Positions 1-10,710 are shown, counted from the stretch's first letter. The stretch is DNA of 45,717 nt from Candidatus Zhuqueibacterota bacterium (GCA_016931935.1 JAFGDW010000288.1:1-45717), one strand, 5' to 3'. Numbers and translations are program-made. Notes: a model not told the origin generated them from the letters alone.

Positions 1-29
1 ATTACGATAAGCTTCCAGCTTGTCGTAAT
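1..29 (+). terminator. Hairpin at window edge, possible terminator
   Basis: Bases 1-13 and 17-29 are inverted repeats around a 3-base TCC loop. There is one T-G mismatch, which would be a U-G wobble in RNA. The sequence after it is T-rich (AATTTCTTATATAA) but lacks a clean T run. It could end transcription of a gene lying left of the window. The fold is seen in the sequence; the terminator role is inferred. Confidence 0.4.
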
Positions 30-161
30 TTCTTATATAACTTCAATATTTAACTTGCAATCAAGATGATTGCGTTACGAAATCAACCATTTCCGGACAG
101 ACACTAATTCACCTAATAAATAAGACCAATCCATTTGTGAACTTCGTGGATTGGCGTCTTT

Positions 162-1166
162 GTGATAATAAAAACCTGGCTAAAAAGTAATGAACAATTT
201 AGATACAAAAAATGGTTATTAGTGGCTACTAAAATTATACATATATTCATTTGTTGGCTGATCTTTTTGCCAATTGCAAATAAGCTGATTGCCAGCGAAT
301 CAGGCAGCTACAATGGTTACACAGCCATTGTCCAATGGCGTGACCACTTTATTGCTGTTGGAACGGACGGGCGGATTGACCGCATTACCACATCCGCAGC
401 CATAACGCCTGTTGATTATTCGCATAATTTCAAACTCACCTGCGCTTTTGCCAATGATGAAGTCGTTGTTGTGGCTGGAACCCATGGCGCCATGATTTAT
501 TCAACCGATGGAAAACATTTTGTTGCCATCGAATCCGGGACGGACAAAGATATTCACGATATCACGTCCGGCAACGGATTGATGCTCGCAGGGTCGGATA
601 GCGGCCTGATTCTGATTTCGCACGATGGAAAAAATTGGCAGCCATTCCAAACCAGGTCACGAGGCAACATTTTATCGGTCTCGGCTAAGGGGGCGTTTTA
701 CATTGGGATTACGGATGCGGGTGAGATCATAAAATCAGCCGACGCCGTGCATTGGGAAATTAAAGATTACAATCAAGACTACGCCGGATTTAATAAACGT
801 GCAAATTTCAGAAAAATACTGGCTTCTCAAAACGCTATTGTTATAACAGGAACGTATGATGACGGTTCCCCCGCGATTTTGTATTCAAGTTTGGGACATG
901 TCTGGGCAGAACGACTTTCTGTTTATCGCGATTATGACCGGGTGATGCGTGCTCTGGAAGCAATCCCTCGTGGCATTGCATACGACATGGATCAGAATCA
1001 GTTTATCCTTGCGTGTGACGATGGCGGTGTCTTCACTTTGCCGTCGTGTACAAAATGCAATACATACACAAAAATAGCAAACCACGCGCTGAATGCGATA
1101 CTCTATGTTGATCATTCTGTGATTAGTGTTGGCGAAGGATATGCTGTGGTTATTCAAGGATTGTGA
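162..1166 (+). CDS. Unidentified secreted protein with BNR/YCF48-like propeller repeats
   Basis: I do not recognise a specific function. The N-terminus is basic (KTWLKSNEQFRYKKW) and is followed by a hydrophobic stretch at about residues 19-43, so the protein is probably exported or anchored. The body repeats short blades with motifs such as GTHGAMIYSTDGKHF, GSDSGLILISHDGKNW and AGEIIKSADAVHW, about 40 residues apart. This pattern resembles BNR/photosystem II stability-factor-like beta-propellers. The chosen start is GTG at 162 with no clear Shine-Dalgarno site. It lies in a CTTCGTGG-type repeat, so a second in-frame GTG at 222, giving a shorter signal peptide, is equally possible. About 225 bases separate it from the GH3 gene, so it need not belong to the same operon. 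Confidence 0.6.
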   Translation: MIIKTWLKSNEQFRYKKWLLVATKIIHIFICWLIFLPIANKLIASESGSYNGYTAIVQWRDHFIAVGTDGRIDRITTSAAITPVDYSHNFKLTCAFANDEVVVVAGTHGAMIYSTDGKHFVAIESGTDKDIHDITSGNGLMLAGSDSGLILISHDGKNWQPFQTRSRGNILSVSAKGAFYIGITDAGEIIKSADAVHWEIKDYNQDYAGFNKRANFRKILASQNAIVITGTYDDGSPAILYSSLGHVWAERLSVYRDYDRVMRALEAIPRGIAYDMDQNQFILACDDGGVFTLPSCTKCNTYTKIANHALNAILYVDHSVISVGEGYAVVIQGL

Positions 1167-1392
1167 TTATAAACTTTTTGTGGTGTACAGCCACTTAAAC
1201 ACAACGGGATACAAATGATTATCGTCTATTAGCGAAAGCGCGTAGCAAGGCGCATCGTCGTTGCGGCATTTGCAGTGCATAAGGGATTGATCCTTATTCT
1301 TTGTGCTTTAAAAAGTTTTTCGCGCGTTAGCAGCTAATTTTCAAAATTGAAGTTGATGATAAAAAACTCAGTTAAATGGGAGGAAGTTGATC
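1167..1392. other. Intergenic region before the GH3 gene
   Basis: This 226-base gap has no convincing reading frame. It contains a GC-richer patch (about 1230-1275) and then AT-rich sequence leading to the strong Shine-Dalgarno GGGAGG at 1378-1383. A promoter for the long + strand block could lie here, but I cannot identify a confident -33/-7 pair. Confidence 0.3.
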
Positions 1393-4300
1393 GTGAAAAC
1401 AAAAATCACCGGAATCATTCTTTTACTTTTTAGCTCGTGTGCCATCATGGCATTTATGCCCGGTGGTACGACGGCAACCAAGCCGATTTACCGAAACACA
1501 GCTTATTCATTCAAAGAACGAGCAGCCGACCTGGTTTCACGAATGACTCCGGAAGAAAAACAGAGTCAGTTAGGCAACACAATGCCGCCGATTCCCCGCC
1601 TGGGAATTAATCACTATGATGTCTGGGGCGAAGCCCTGCATGGTGTTATGGGTAGAAACAACAATAGCGGGATGACAGCCACTTCATTCCCGAATAGTGT
1701 CGCCGTGGGAGCGACATGGGATCCGGAGTTGATTAAAAGAGAGACCTCCGTTATTGCTGATGAAGCCCGTGGATTTAATCACGATCTGATTTTTACGCTC
1801 ACGTATTGGTCTCCCGTTGTGGAACCGGCGCGCGATCCGAGATGGGGCAGAACCGCCGAAACATTTGGTGAAGATCCGTTCCTGGTTTCCCAAATCGGAA
1901 GTGGTTTTGTTCGGGGCCTGATGGGCGATGATCCCACTTATCTGAAAGCGGTGCCCTGCGGCAAGCACTATTTGGCCAACAATACGGAGTTTAACCGCCA
2001 CAACGGCAGCGCCGATATGGATGACCGGGATATGCACGAGTATTATCTCCAGCCATACAGAACACTCATCGGCGAAGACAATCTTCCGGCGATCATGACA
2101 GCTTATAGCGCTATCAACGGCGTGCCTGTATCGGCCAGCAAATTTCTTGTCGATACCCTTGCCAGACGAACGTACGGCATGGACGGCTACGTAACAGGCG
2201 ATTGTGGCGCGATAAGCGATATGGTCAGGGGGCACAACTATGCCAAGAGCAATGAAGAAGCTGCAGCAATGGGTTTAAAAGCCGGCGTTGATACGGATTG
2301 TGGCGGCGTTTATCAAGCGCATGCGCTGAACGCGCTGGAGCAAGGCTTGCTTTCCCAGGGCGATATTGATAAAGCGCTGGTGAATATTTTTGCCATTCGC
2401 ATGCGGCTGGGCGAATTTGATCCACAAAATATTGTGCCGTATGCCGGCATCAAACCGGACATTATCAACGATCCCTCCCATAACGATCTTGCCATTGAAA
2501 TTGCCACCAAAACGCCAGTGTTGTTAAAAAATAATGTCGTTGCCAAGACCGGTAAAAAAGCGTTGCCACTCAATGCTAACAACATCAAAAAACTCGCTGT
2601 ATTCGGTCCCCAGGCAGATAAAATTGAATTGGGTGATTATTCCGGAGAAGTTGAGCCGTCGCTTAAAATTACGCCGCTTGCAGGTATTCAGGATTACATG
2701 AAGCAGTACGGGTTAAAGACCGAGGTTGTATTCGGATCGAGTGGAAATACTGAAAAGAAAAACGATTTCTATACCCTGCTTAATTTTTCGACGATTGAAA
2801 AAGACGGCGCCACGAAACAATACGATGCGACCAAATTCGACGATGCTGCGAAAGGCTTGATTACGTCGGCACGATTTGGTCAACGCTCTGTGCGAGGTAT
2901 TAAGGAAGGCGACTGGGTAGCGTTTAACAATATTGATGTCACAAATCTTGATTCCGTAAAATTCAACATGAACGTGTTTGCAAGTGGGGGATCAATCGAA
3001 GTCAGAGTTGGTTCGGCGACGGGTAATATTCTTGCCACGCAAAAAGTTGAGAGCAAGCACACCGGTGGATTTCAAGCGTTCAGAACCATCATATCCGTCG
3101 TGGCGAAAGTGAATACCCTGGGCATCGCCGGCCCGCAAAATCTGTTTATTGTGTTCCGTGAGCCGGAAGCACCGGCCACTGATAAAGCTACGCTCGACCT
3201 GGCGGCATCCGCCGACGTGGCGCTCATCTTTGTCGGTACCGATCAAACTACCGGCAGGGAAGAATCGGACCGCTTTTCCCTGGTTTTGCCGGGCAATCAA
3301 GTGGAGTTAATTAAATCTGTTGCTGCTGTGAATCCGAATACAATTGTTGTCATGCAAACCATGGGTATGGTGGAAGTTAAACAATTCAAACATGATAAAA
3401 ATATCGCTGGCATCATCTGGACTGGCTACAATGGGCAGGCACAGGGAACGGCAATGGCTAAAATTTTATTTGGTGATGTGAATCCCGGTGGAAAGCTGAA
3501 TGTGACCTGGCATAAATCAGTGAACGACCTTCCTGATTTTAATGATTATAATCTTCGCGGCACATCAGCGGAGAACGGCAGAACCTACTGGTATTACGAC
3601 GGGGATGTCTCGTATGAATTTGGGTTTGGACTTTCCTATACTGTGTTCGAGTACAGCAATTTCAGCATCGCAAAAAATGCCATCACGCCGAACGATAAGG
3701 TCAGCATCACTGTTGATGTAAAAAATGCAGGCGATGTTGACGGGGATGAAGTTGTCCAAATATATGTCAGAACCCCTGACAGTCCCGCTGTATTGCAACG
3801 CCCGATCAGGAGGCTGAAAGGTTTCAAACGCGTCACAATTCCCGCCGGACAGACCAAAACCGTTGCCATTGATATTGATTGCTCGGAGCTCTGGTTCTGG
3901 GATTCCGGCAATGGTAGAATTACCTTTGATCAGGGGACATACATCTTCGAAATTGGCGCTTCTTCAAAGGACATCAGGGGACGTGTTGAAGCTATTATGA
4001 GCGGCGCATATAAACCGGCGCTGAAAACTGTTGTGGCCGAATGCGGCCAGGTTGTCTTTCGTCCGGGCAATACAGCGCGAACCAGTGTGACAGCTTCATT
4101 GTCCGACGACAGTTTTATTGATTTAAGCCATGCAAAGGTTGTCTACAAAAGTAATAACCCTGCGGTCGCCAACGTTGACCACGACGGTAACGTCACAGCA
4201 ACGGGCGTTGGAGCCGCGTCGATATTTGCTTATGTAACCGTGGATGGCGTAACCAAATCAGGCAGTTATCCGGTGAAGGTAATGCCATATCTGAATCCAA

Positions 4301-5220
4301 AATCAATTACAGTGAATGGGAAAAAAATTGAGCGATTTAATCCGGCAGTGAAAGCCTACAGTTATCTGCTGAAACGCAGTTCAAAAATCCCAACTGTAAA
4401 AGCGTCAGCATCAGGCAGCGGCATCACCGTTGATATTGCCCCGGCGAAAGGTGTGCCCGGAACAACCACAATCAATTTCATCGATAATATTACACTCGAA
4501 AAGAACACCTACTATCTAAACTTCGATGTGAAATCAACCAGCGATGAATTTAACGGCGCATCTGTGGGCAAGCAGTGGGAATGGTTAAGAGAAAATCAGA
4601 CAGCTTACAGCCTTTCCAAAAATCCGGGTTCCCTGACCATAACCAGTGAAGCCGGCGACGTATCCGAACGCACGAACAATGCCAGGAACATTCTGTTGCA
4701 AAGCGCCAATAACGATTGGACAATTGAAACAAAATTGGTATGTTCGAGAATTCCATCACAACCTGAAAATGCTGGAATTCTGGTATATGAAAATGATGAG
4801 AATTTTGTAAAACTGATGTTCCGGGCGGTCATCAAAACAACCAGATCTCGCTGGGGTGCCGGTCCGCAAATACAGCCGGGAACAATAGACCTTATAATGG
4901 AAGAACAGGGCATTGCCAAATCGTTGGCATCCTTTGACCTCAAACAAGAAATTACGGGCAGCAACGCATTGCTATTTCGACTCGAGAAAAAAGGCAGCGT
5001 CTACACAGCTTTTTATTCATTGGACGGCCAAAAATTTGAGACGCTCGGGACGGCTGATGTCCTGTTAAAGGATATCAAAGCTGGGCTCATTGCTTGCGAT
5101 GGAGTCGTAACACAGAACATGAAAAGCACGTTCTGGTTTGATTCGGATACCACAAAGCCAGATACGCCATTTGATGTTTCGTTCGATTATTTTCGCATAA
5201 CCAATAGCGGACTGAAGTAA
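1393..5220 (+). CDS. Multidomain GH3 beta-xylosidase/beta-glucosidase
   Basis: Exo-acting glycoside hydrolase family 3 enzyme, expected to release xylose or glucose from oligosaccharide ends. The N-terminal barrel spans about 35-345, with KHYLANNTEFNRHNGSADM and the nucleophile Asp270 in GYVTGDCGAI. The C-terminal sandwich (about 374-745) contains the candidate acid/base Glu623 in TGREESDR. It is interrupted by a CBM6-like insertion at about 460-595. After it come an FnIII-like domain (755-830), a Big_2-type Ig domain (880-960) and a concanavalin-like domain (1050-1275) resembling GH43 C-terminal modules. At 1275 residues it is far longer than a usual 700-850-residue GH3. The GTG at 1393 is preferred over TTG 1387 because GGGAGG at 1378-1383 is correctly spaced only for the GTG. 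The N-terminus (LLLFSSCA) could be a signal peptide or a weak lipobox. Sequence type favours xylosidase over glucosidase, without certainty. Confidence 0.93.
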   Translation: MKTKITGIILLLFSSCAIMAFMPGGTTATKPIYRNTAYSFKERAADLVSRMTPEEKQSQLGNTMPPIPRLGINHYDVWGEALHGVMGRNNNSGMTATSFPNSVAVGATWDPELIKRETSVIADEARGFNHDLIFTLTYWSPVVEPARDPRWGRTAETFGEDPFLVSQIGSGFVRGLMGDDPTYLKAVPCGKHYLANNTEFNRHNGSADMDDRDMHEYYLQPYRTLIGEDNLPAIMTAYSAINGVPVSASKFLVDTLARRTYGMDGYVTGDCGAISDMVRGHNYAKSNEEAAAMGLKAGVDTDCGGVYQAHALNALEQGLLSQGDIDKALVNIFAIRMRLGEFDPQNIVPYAGIKPDIINDPSHNDLAIEIATKTPVLLKNNVVAKTGKKALPLNANNIKKLAVFGPQADKIELGDYSGEVEPSLKITPLAGIQDYMKQYGLKTEVVFGSSGNTEKKNDFYTLLNFSTIEKDGATKQYDATKFDDAAKGLITSARFGQRSVRGIKEGDWVAFNNIDVTNLDSVKFNMNVFASGGSIEVRVGSATGNILATQKVESKHTGGFQAFRTIISVVAKVNTLGIAGPQNLFIVFREPEAPATDKATLDLAASADVALIFVGTDQTTGREESDRFSLVLPGNQVELIKSVAAVNPNTIVVMQTMGMVEVKQFKHDKNIAGIIWTGYNGQAQGTAMAKILFGDVNPGGKLNVTWHKSVNDLPDFNDYNLRGTSAENGRTYWYYDGDVSYEFGFGLSYTVFEYSNFSIAKNAITPNDKVSITVDVKNAGDVDGDEVVQIYVRTPDSPAVLQRPIRRLKGFKRVTIPAGQTKTVAIDIDCSELWFWDSGNGRITFDQGTYIFEIGASSKDIRGRVEAIMSGAYKPALKTVVAECGQVVFRPGNTARTSVTASLSDDSFIDLSHAKVVYKSNNPAVANVDHDGNVTATGVGAASIFAYVTVDGVTKSGSYPVKVMPYLNPKSITVNGKKIERFNPAVKAYSYLLKRSSKIPTVKASASGSGITVDIAPAKGVPGTTTINFIDNITLEKNTYYLNFDVKSTSDEFNGASVGKQWEWLRENQTAYSLSKNPGSLTITSEAGDVSERTNNARNILLQSANNDWTIETKLVCSRIPSQPENAGILVYENDENFVKLMFRAVIKTTRSRWGAGPQIQPGTIDLIMEEQGIAKSLASFDLKQEITGSNALLFRLEKKGSVYTAFYSLDGQKFETLGTADVLLKDIKAGLIACDGVVTQNMKSTFWFDSDTTKPDTPFDVSFDYFRITNSGLK

Positions 5221-5251
5221 GATAAATCTTAAATAAAAGGGAATCATTCTG

Positions 5252-6385
5252 ATGAAAAAAATAACCTTGCTTGTTATGATTATGCTATCTCTAAGTGTTG
5301 TCCAGCCAGCAACTGCACAAACAAATGAGAAAAAACAACTTGTTCCGGGTGAACAGGCGCCACTTGCTAATCCGGATCAGAACAGTTTTGGAGGAATACG
5401 CAATGTCGGAACGACGAAATCAAAACGCCTGCCGTGGCCCGCGCGCCCGGAACCGCAAATACAGACGGTGTCCCTGGATGATTTATCCATGAGCGATCCC
5501 TTTGTATTTCCCCATGAAGAAACCAAAACCTACTATCTGACAAGCACTGGCGGCCGGTTATACAAAAGTAAAGATCTGAAAATGTGGACAGGCCCGTACA
5601 AGATTATCGACCTTACTGGCACCTGGATGGATTCTCTTTGGGTTGCTGCGGCAGAGATTCACAAATTCGGCGACAAATATTACCTGGCTGGCACCTGGAG
5701 CGACCACACCACACTCATCGAAGCTGTGCCGCGCCGTTATAACGTACCGCGTAACCAAACACAACTTTTAGTCTCCGATTCGGTTGAGGGCCCTTACAAA
5801 CCTTTGGTCGCCGAGTATGACTTTTGCCTTGGCCCTGAAGATTGGGATATTATCGACGGCACGCTGTATGAAGAAAATGGTACGGTTTACATGATTTTCG
5901 TGCATGAGTGGACACAACTCATCGACGGTACGATGGATTATATGCCGCTTTCAACGGATTTAACACATCGAACTGCCGAGCCAACGACTATTTTCCGCGC
6001 CAGTGAAGCGGCATGGTCCAAAGAAATGAACAGCATCGGCGAGGCTACTTTTGGTATGAAAATGCCGGGCTGGGTCACCGACGGTCCGCAATTGTTCCGC
6101 ACGAAGACAGGCACGCTTGGCATGTTATGGTCAAGTTGGGGTGAGCATCGCTATGCACAGGGTATTGCCTATTCAGAGTCCGGCAGCATCAAAGGCCCAT
6201 GGGTTCAGGAACCTGAGGCTTTTAAAGGGGACAATTCGGGTCACGGCATGCTATTTACTACTTTTGAGGGAAAACGTTTATTTATCATTCACCACGCAGA
6301 GGAAAGAGGCCCTCGCAAACCACAACTTTATGAAGTAGATGATTCAGGTGACAAGCTGGTTCTTGGTCAAAGGTATCATCCATAA
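5252..6385 (+). CDS. GH43 family glycosidase (arabinofuranosidase/xylosidase-like)
   Basis: Five-bladed propeller glycosidase of family 43, predicted to act on arabinose or xylose side groups. The signal peptide is residues 1-23 (MKKITLLVMIMLSLSV, cleavage near ATAQ). The catalytic base is probably Asp82 in SMSDPFVF, and Asp202 in WDIIDGTLYEENG is the likely pKa modulator. The third acidic position is Asp277 in VTDGPQLF, where many GH43 enzymes have Glu in an EGP/EAP motif. This may be a subfamily trait, or the acid may lie elsewhere. At 377 residues it is a single-domain enzyme. The start ATG 5252 has AAAAGGGA upstream, and the gene follows GH3 by 31 bases, so it is probably co-transcribed. 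Confidence 0.85.
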   Translation: MKKITLLVMIMLSLSVVQPATAQTNEKKQLVPGEQAPLANPDQNSFGGIRNVGTTKSKRLPWPARPEPQIQTVSLDDLSMSDPFVFPHEETKTYYLTSTGGRLYKSKDLKMWTGPYKIIDLTGTWMDSLWVAAAEIHKFGDKYYLAGTWSDHTTLIEAVPRRYNVPRNQTQLLVSDSVEGPYKPLVAEYDFCLGPEDWDIIDGTLYEENGTVYMIFVHEWTQLIDGTMDYMPLSTDLTHRTAEPTTIFRASEAAWSKEMNSIGEATFGMKMPGWVTDGPQLFRTKTGTLGMLWSSWGEHRYAQGIAYSESGSIKGPWVQEPEAFKGDNSGHGMLFTTFEGKRLFIIHHAEERGPRKPQLYEVDDSGDKLVLGQRYHP

Positions 6386-6598
6386 TGCAGCAAAGCTGTA
6401 AATGAGCCGTTAAACGTGAAACTTGAATTGGCAGATGACGATAACGATAATTTTGCATTCATTTTTCCGTCCTGTAATCGTTACAATTTTTTACTATGAT
6501 AACAAATTTTTTCTAAGTAATTTTATAGTCTTGAAGAAGTAAAATCACCGGAACTCTCTTTAAAAAATACCACTTTTTTAAAAAGGAGAATCATCCTA
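6386..6598. promoter_or_regulatory. AT-rich gap with hairpin and strong Shine-Dalgarno
   Basis: This 213-base gap is AT-rich in its second half. TTTAAAAAA and TTTTTTAAA around 6560-6583 can pair just ahead of the Shine-Dalgarno AAAAGGAG (about 6581-6588) of the carboxylesterase gene. The fold could occlude the ribosome site or be a weak terminator. No confident promoter is visible. Confidence 0.3.
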
Positions 6599-8158
6599 AT
6601 GCGCAATATACGAATTTTATTATCGATGTTAGCGTTCTTCGCTTTTGGATGCAGTAAAACACCGCAACCATCGCTGGTGCAGGTGGAGAGCGGCATGGTT
6701 CAAGGTGTTTCCCAGGACAAATTAACAGTATTTAAAGGTATTCCCTTCGCAGCGCCGCCTGTTGGCGATTTGCGCTGGCGGGCGCCACAACCTGTGGCAA
6801 AATGGGATACGGTTCTCCAGGCTGATAAATATGCTCCCGGCCCATTTCAGGGCGGAACCCCGCCATCAGGCAAGAGTGAAGATTGCCTCTATTTAGATAT
6901 TTGGACACCGGCACAATATCAGGATGAGCGCATTCCTGTACTCGTCTGGATCTACGGCGGCGGTTTCAACTTCGGCGCAACATCCTATTATAACGGCGAG
7001 CACCTTGCAAAAAAGGGTGTCGTTTTGGTAAATATTACCTATCGCGTGGGTCACCTTGGCTTCCTGGCACACCCGGAATTGAGCGCTGAAAACGAACACC
7101 ATGCTTCAGGAAATTATGGCCTGCTCGACATGATTGCCGGTTTGCAATGGATACAGAAAAATATAACTGCATTTGGCGGCGATCCCAACAAGGTGACGAT
7201 TTTCGGTGAATCGGCTGGCGGTATCGCCGTGAGCATGCTGTGCGCATCACCTTTGGCCAAAGGCCTGTTTCATGGTGCGATTTCACAAAGCGGCGGCTCA
7301 TTTGGACCATACCGTGAAACCACCTACCCGGGCGAAAATATGAAACTCCTCAAACATGCGGAACAAGATGGTATTGCATATGCCACGAGCGCTGGTGTTT
7401 CATCAATTGCAGAATTACGCGCAATTCCTGCAGATAAATTGCCCATGGGCGGCTGGGGCAAAGGCATGGCCTGGCCAATTATCGATGGCTATGTGATTCC
7501 GGATGATCAGTACAAACTTTATGAAGCCGGCAAATTTAATGACACACCGATTCTGATCGGTTACAATTCCGATGAAGGCGCCAGTTTTACACGCACCACA
7601 GATCCGAACGAATTTATCAGCAGCGTTAAGATGCGCTATGGCCCGCACGCGGATGCGCTTTTAAAGGCCTATCCGGTCGGTGAGAACTCGGTTCCCAAAA
7701 CAGCGCGCGACCTTGCCCGCGATGCCGCCTTTGGCTGGCAAACCTGGAGCTGGGCACGGCTTCAATCGAAAATGGGAACATCCAAAGCGTTTTATTACTA
7801 TTTCGATCAACACCCTGACTTTCCGGCGGACTCTCCTCAGGCAGGATATGGATCACCGCACGGGCAGGACGTTAGCTATGTTTTTCAAACGCTCGATCCG
7901 ACGAAGCCTGAGACTACTGATTCAGATTTGGCAATTTCAAAAGCTATGGGCGACTACTGGACGAACTTTGCCAAATATGGCCATCCCAACAGCGAAGATG
8001 TCCCGGAATGGCAGTCGTTTAGTGACGATAATCCTGTTGTGATGCATTTCAATAAAACGCCCCACATGGGCGGGGTTCCCAGTGCGGAATCGCTTGAAGT
8101 CCTGGATTCCTATTTCACGTGGCGCCGGATGCCGGAAGGCGAAGCGTGGGCGAAATAG
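6599..8158 (+). CDS. Type-B carboxylesterase, probable lipoprotein
   Basis: Alpha/beta hydrolase of the type-B carboxylesterase (pNB esterase/cholinesterase-like) family. In this context it probably removes acyl groups from hemicellulose fragments. The N-terminus MRNIRILLSMLAFFAFGC has a Cys at position 18 like a lipoprotein signal. The family opening VFKGIPFAAPPVGDLRW is present. The catalytic triad is visible as Ser205 in GESAGG, Glu326 in NSDEGASF and His421 in SPHGQD, with the usual spacing. The oxyanion region is WIYGGGFNFG. Its 519 residues are normal for the family. ATG 6599 has the Shine-Dalgarno AAAAGGAG. The natural substrate cannot be read from the sequence. Confidence 0.9.
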   Translation: MRNIRILLSMLAFFAFGCSKTPQPSLVQVESGMVQGVSQDKLTVFKGIPFAAPPVGDLRWRAPQPVAKWDTVLQADKYAPGPFQGGTPPSGKSEDCLYLDIWTPAQYQDERIPVLVWIYGGGFNFGATSYYNGEHLAKKGVVLVNITYRVGHLGFLAHPELSAENEHHASGNYGLLDMIAGLQWIQKNITAFGGDPNKVTIFGESAGGIAVSMLCASPLAKGLFHGAISQSGGSFGPYRETTYPGENMKLLKHAEQDGIAYATSAGVSSIAELRAIPADKLPMGGWGKGMAWPIIDGYVIPDDQYKLYEAGKFNDTPILIGYNSDEGASFTRTTDPNEFISSVKMRYGPHADALLKAYPVGENSVPKTARDLARDAAFGWQTWSWARLQSKMGTSKAFYYYFDQHPDFPADSPQAGYGSPHGQDVSYVFQTLDPTKPETTDSDLAISKAMGDYWTNFAKYGHPNSEDVPEWQSFSDDNPVVMHFNKTPHMGGVPSAESLEVLDSYFTWRRMPEGEAWAK

Positions 8159-8202
8159 ATTGATCAGAAGAAAATACATATTCGATAGTACACAAAGAAG
8201 AC

Positions 8203-8295
8203 TTGTGTTCCTTAACTCAAGCCTACTTCCAGGTGAAGGCACCGGATGCAGAAAAAGTGCAGGTCGACATTGTCCGAAAAGCACCACCATTTAAA
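8203..8295 (+). pseudogene. Remnant of a CBM48-type CE1 esterase N-terminal domain
   Basis: Translation of this gap gives AYFQVKAPDAEKVQVDIVRK. It closely matches the first strands of the CBM48/E-set domain of the CE1 esterases in this window ([18 protein letters not shown] at about 14356-14410, [18 protein letters not shown] at about 20132-20185). The match stops after about 25 residues, with no signal peptide before it and no esterase body after it. It is in frame with the next gene but separated from that gene's own Shine-Dalgarno and signal peptide. I read it as the stub of a deleted paralog. Confidence 0.6.
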
Positions 8296-8388
8296 GCAGG
8301 TTTGATTTTATTCACGAAAACGAGATTACATGATTCTTTGTTTCAAAGTCGCTTGAACAGATTCAGTGGCAAAAGGAGTTTCAATCCA

Positions 8389-9291
8389 ATGAAAATAGCA
8401 AAATTATTTTTCGTATTTTTATTCGTTTTTTCCATTGCGGTTAACGCTCAGGAGATAATAAATTTATATCCGGGAAATATACCGAATTCAAAGGAATCCG
8501 GAATAACTGAAAAGGCCATTGGCCGAGCCGGAGACATGTTTGCCGATGTTACAAAACCAACCCTTGAACTTTTTCTTCCGGAAAAAGAAAAATCAACGGG
8601 CATTGCTGTTGTAATTTGCCCGGGTGGAGGCTATGGTGTTGTCGTATATCAAGGAGAAGGTGTTAAAACTGCCAGGGAATTTGTAAAAAACGGCATCGCG
8701 GCTTTGGTGCTAAAATATCGGTTGCCCAACGATTCCACCATGGTGGATAAAAAAATTGGCCCTTTGCAAGACGCGCAGCAGGCGATTAAAGTGGTTCGGG
8801 AAAACGCGCCAAAATGGGGGATTGATGTCAATAAAATTGGTATCATGGGATTTTCTGCAGGCGGCCATTTAGCTTCAACTGCGGCGACTCATTTCGAGCC
8901 AGCAGTTATTGAAAACAACGCCAATGTCAATTTGCGCCCGGATTTTCAGATATTGATTTATCCTGTCATCAGCATGCAGGATAAATTGACCCATGGCGGT
9001 TCAAAGATGAATTTACTTGGTGAAAATCCATCACAAGAAATAGTGGATCGATTCTCGAATGAATTGCATGTCAATGAAAAAACGCCGCCGGCATATATCA
9101 CCCACGCCGGAGATGATTCTGTTGTCGACGTTGACAACAGCATCGCCTATTATGAGCAATTACGTCATCACAATGTTCCGGCTGAATTGCATATTTATCC
9201 GAACGGGAATCATGGATTTGTTTTATTTCAGCCAAACGAAGAATGGATGGGTCCAATCTTTAAATGGATGAAAAGATCAAGCGTTCAATAG
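8389..9291 (+). CDS. Secreted dienelactone-hydrolase-like esterase (BD-FAE/acetylesterase type)
   Basis: Alpha/beta hydrolase of the small acetylesterase/BD-FAE group, often found among xylanases and likely to remove acetyl groups from xylo-oligosaccharides. The signal peptide is MKIAKLFFVFLFVFSIAVNA. The oxyanion motif CPGGGYG precedes the nucleophile Ser156 in GFSAGGHLAS. Probable Asp243 (HAGDDSVV) and His275 (GNHGF) complete the triad. The start is ATG 8389 because AAAAGGAG (8371-8378) and a clean signal peptide lie there. The reading frame stays open upstream, but that stretch is the remnant described at 8203. At 300 residues it is a normal length. The next gene begins 70 bases later. Confidence 0.88.
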   Translation: MKIAKLFFVFLFVFSIAVNAQEIINLYPGNIPNSKESGITEKAIGRAGDMFADVTKPTLELFLPEKEKSTGIAVVICPGGGYGVVVYQGEGVKTAREFVKNGIAALVLKYRLPNDSTMVDKKIGPLQDAQQAIKVVRENAPKWGIDVNKIGIMGFSAGGHLASTAATHFEPAVIENNANVNLRPDFQILIYPVISMQDKLTHGGSKMNLLGENPSQEIVDRFSNELHVNEKTPPAYITHAGDDSVVDVDNSIAYYEQLRHHNVPAELHIYPNGNHGFVLFQPNEEWMGPIFKWMKRSSVQ

Positions 9292-9337
9292 GCTCAAAAG
9301 AGCCAACATTTTGGATACGTTGTTTCGTTTCCATTGA

Positions 9338-10561
<1,224 letters not shown>

Positions 10562-10710
10562 TATCAATTCAAACTGTGAACAGCGTGATTATTGGCGAAA
10601 CTTTTTAAACGTGATACGGTCAATTTTTAAGTGAGCGTGGATAGCAGGAAGTTAAATTTGCAATAACTGCCGAGCTCACATATTTAAATCATTTTTAAAT
10701 GGGAGGTATT

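Noticed and set aside
8203..8388. Treating this stretch as the true N-terminus of the dienelactone-hydrolase-like esterase
   Set aside because: The frame is open, but a strong Shine-Dalgarno and a perfect signal peptide occur at 8389, and the upstream part matches only CBM48-CE1 proteins.
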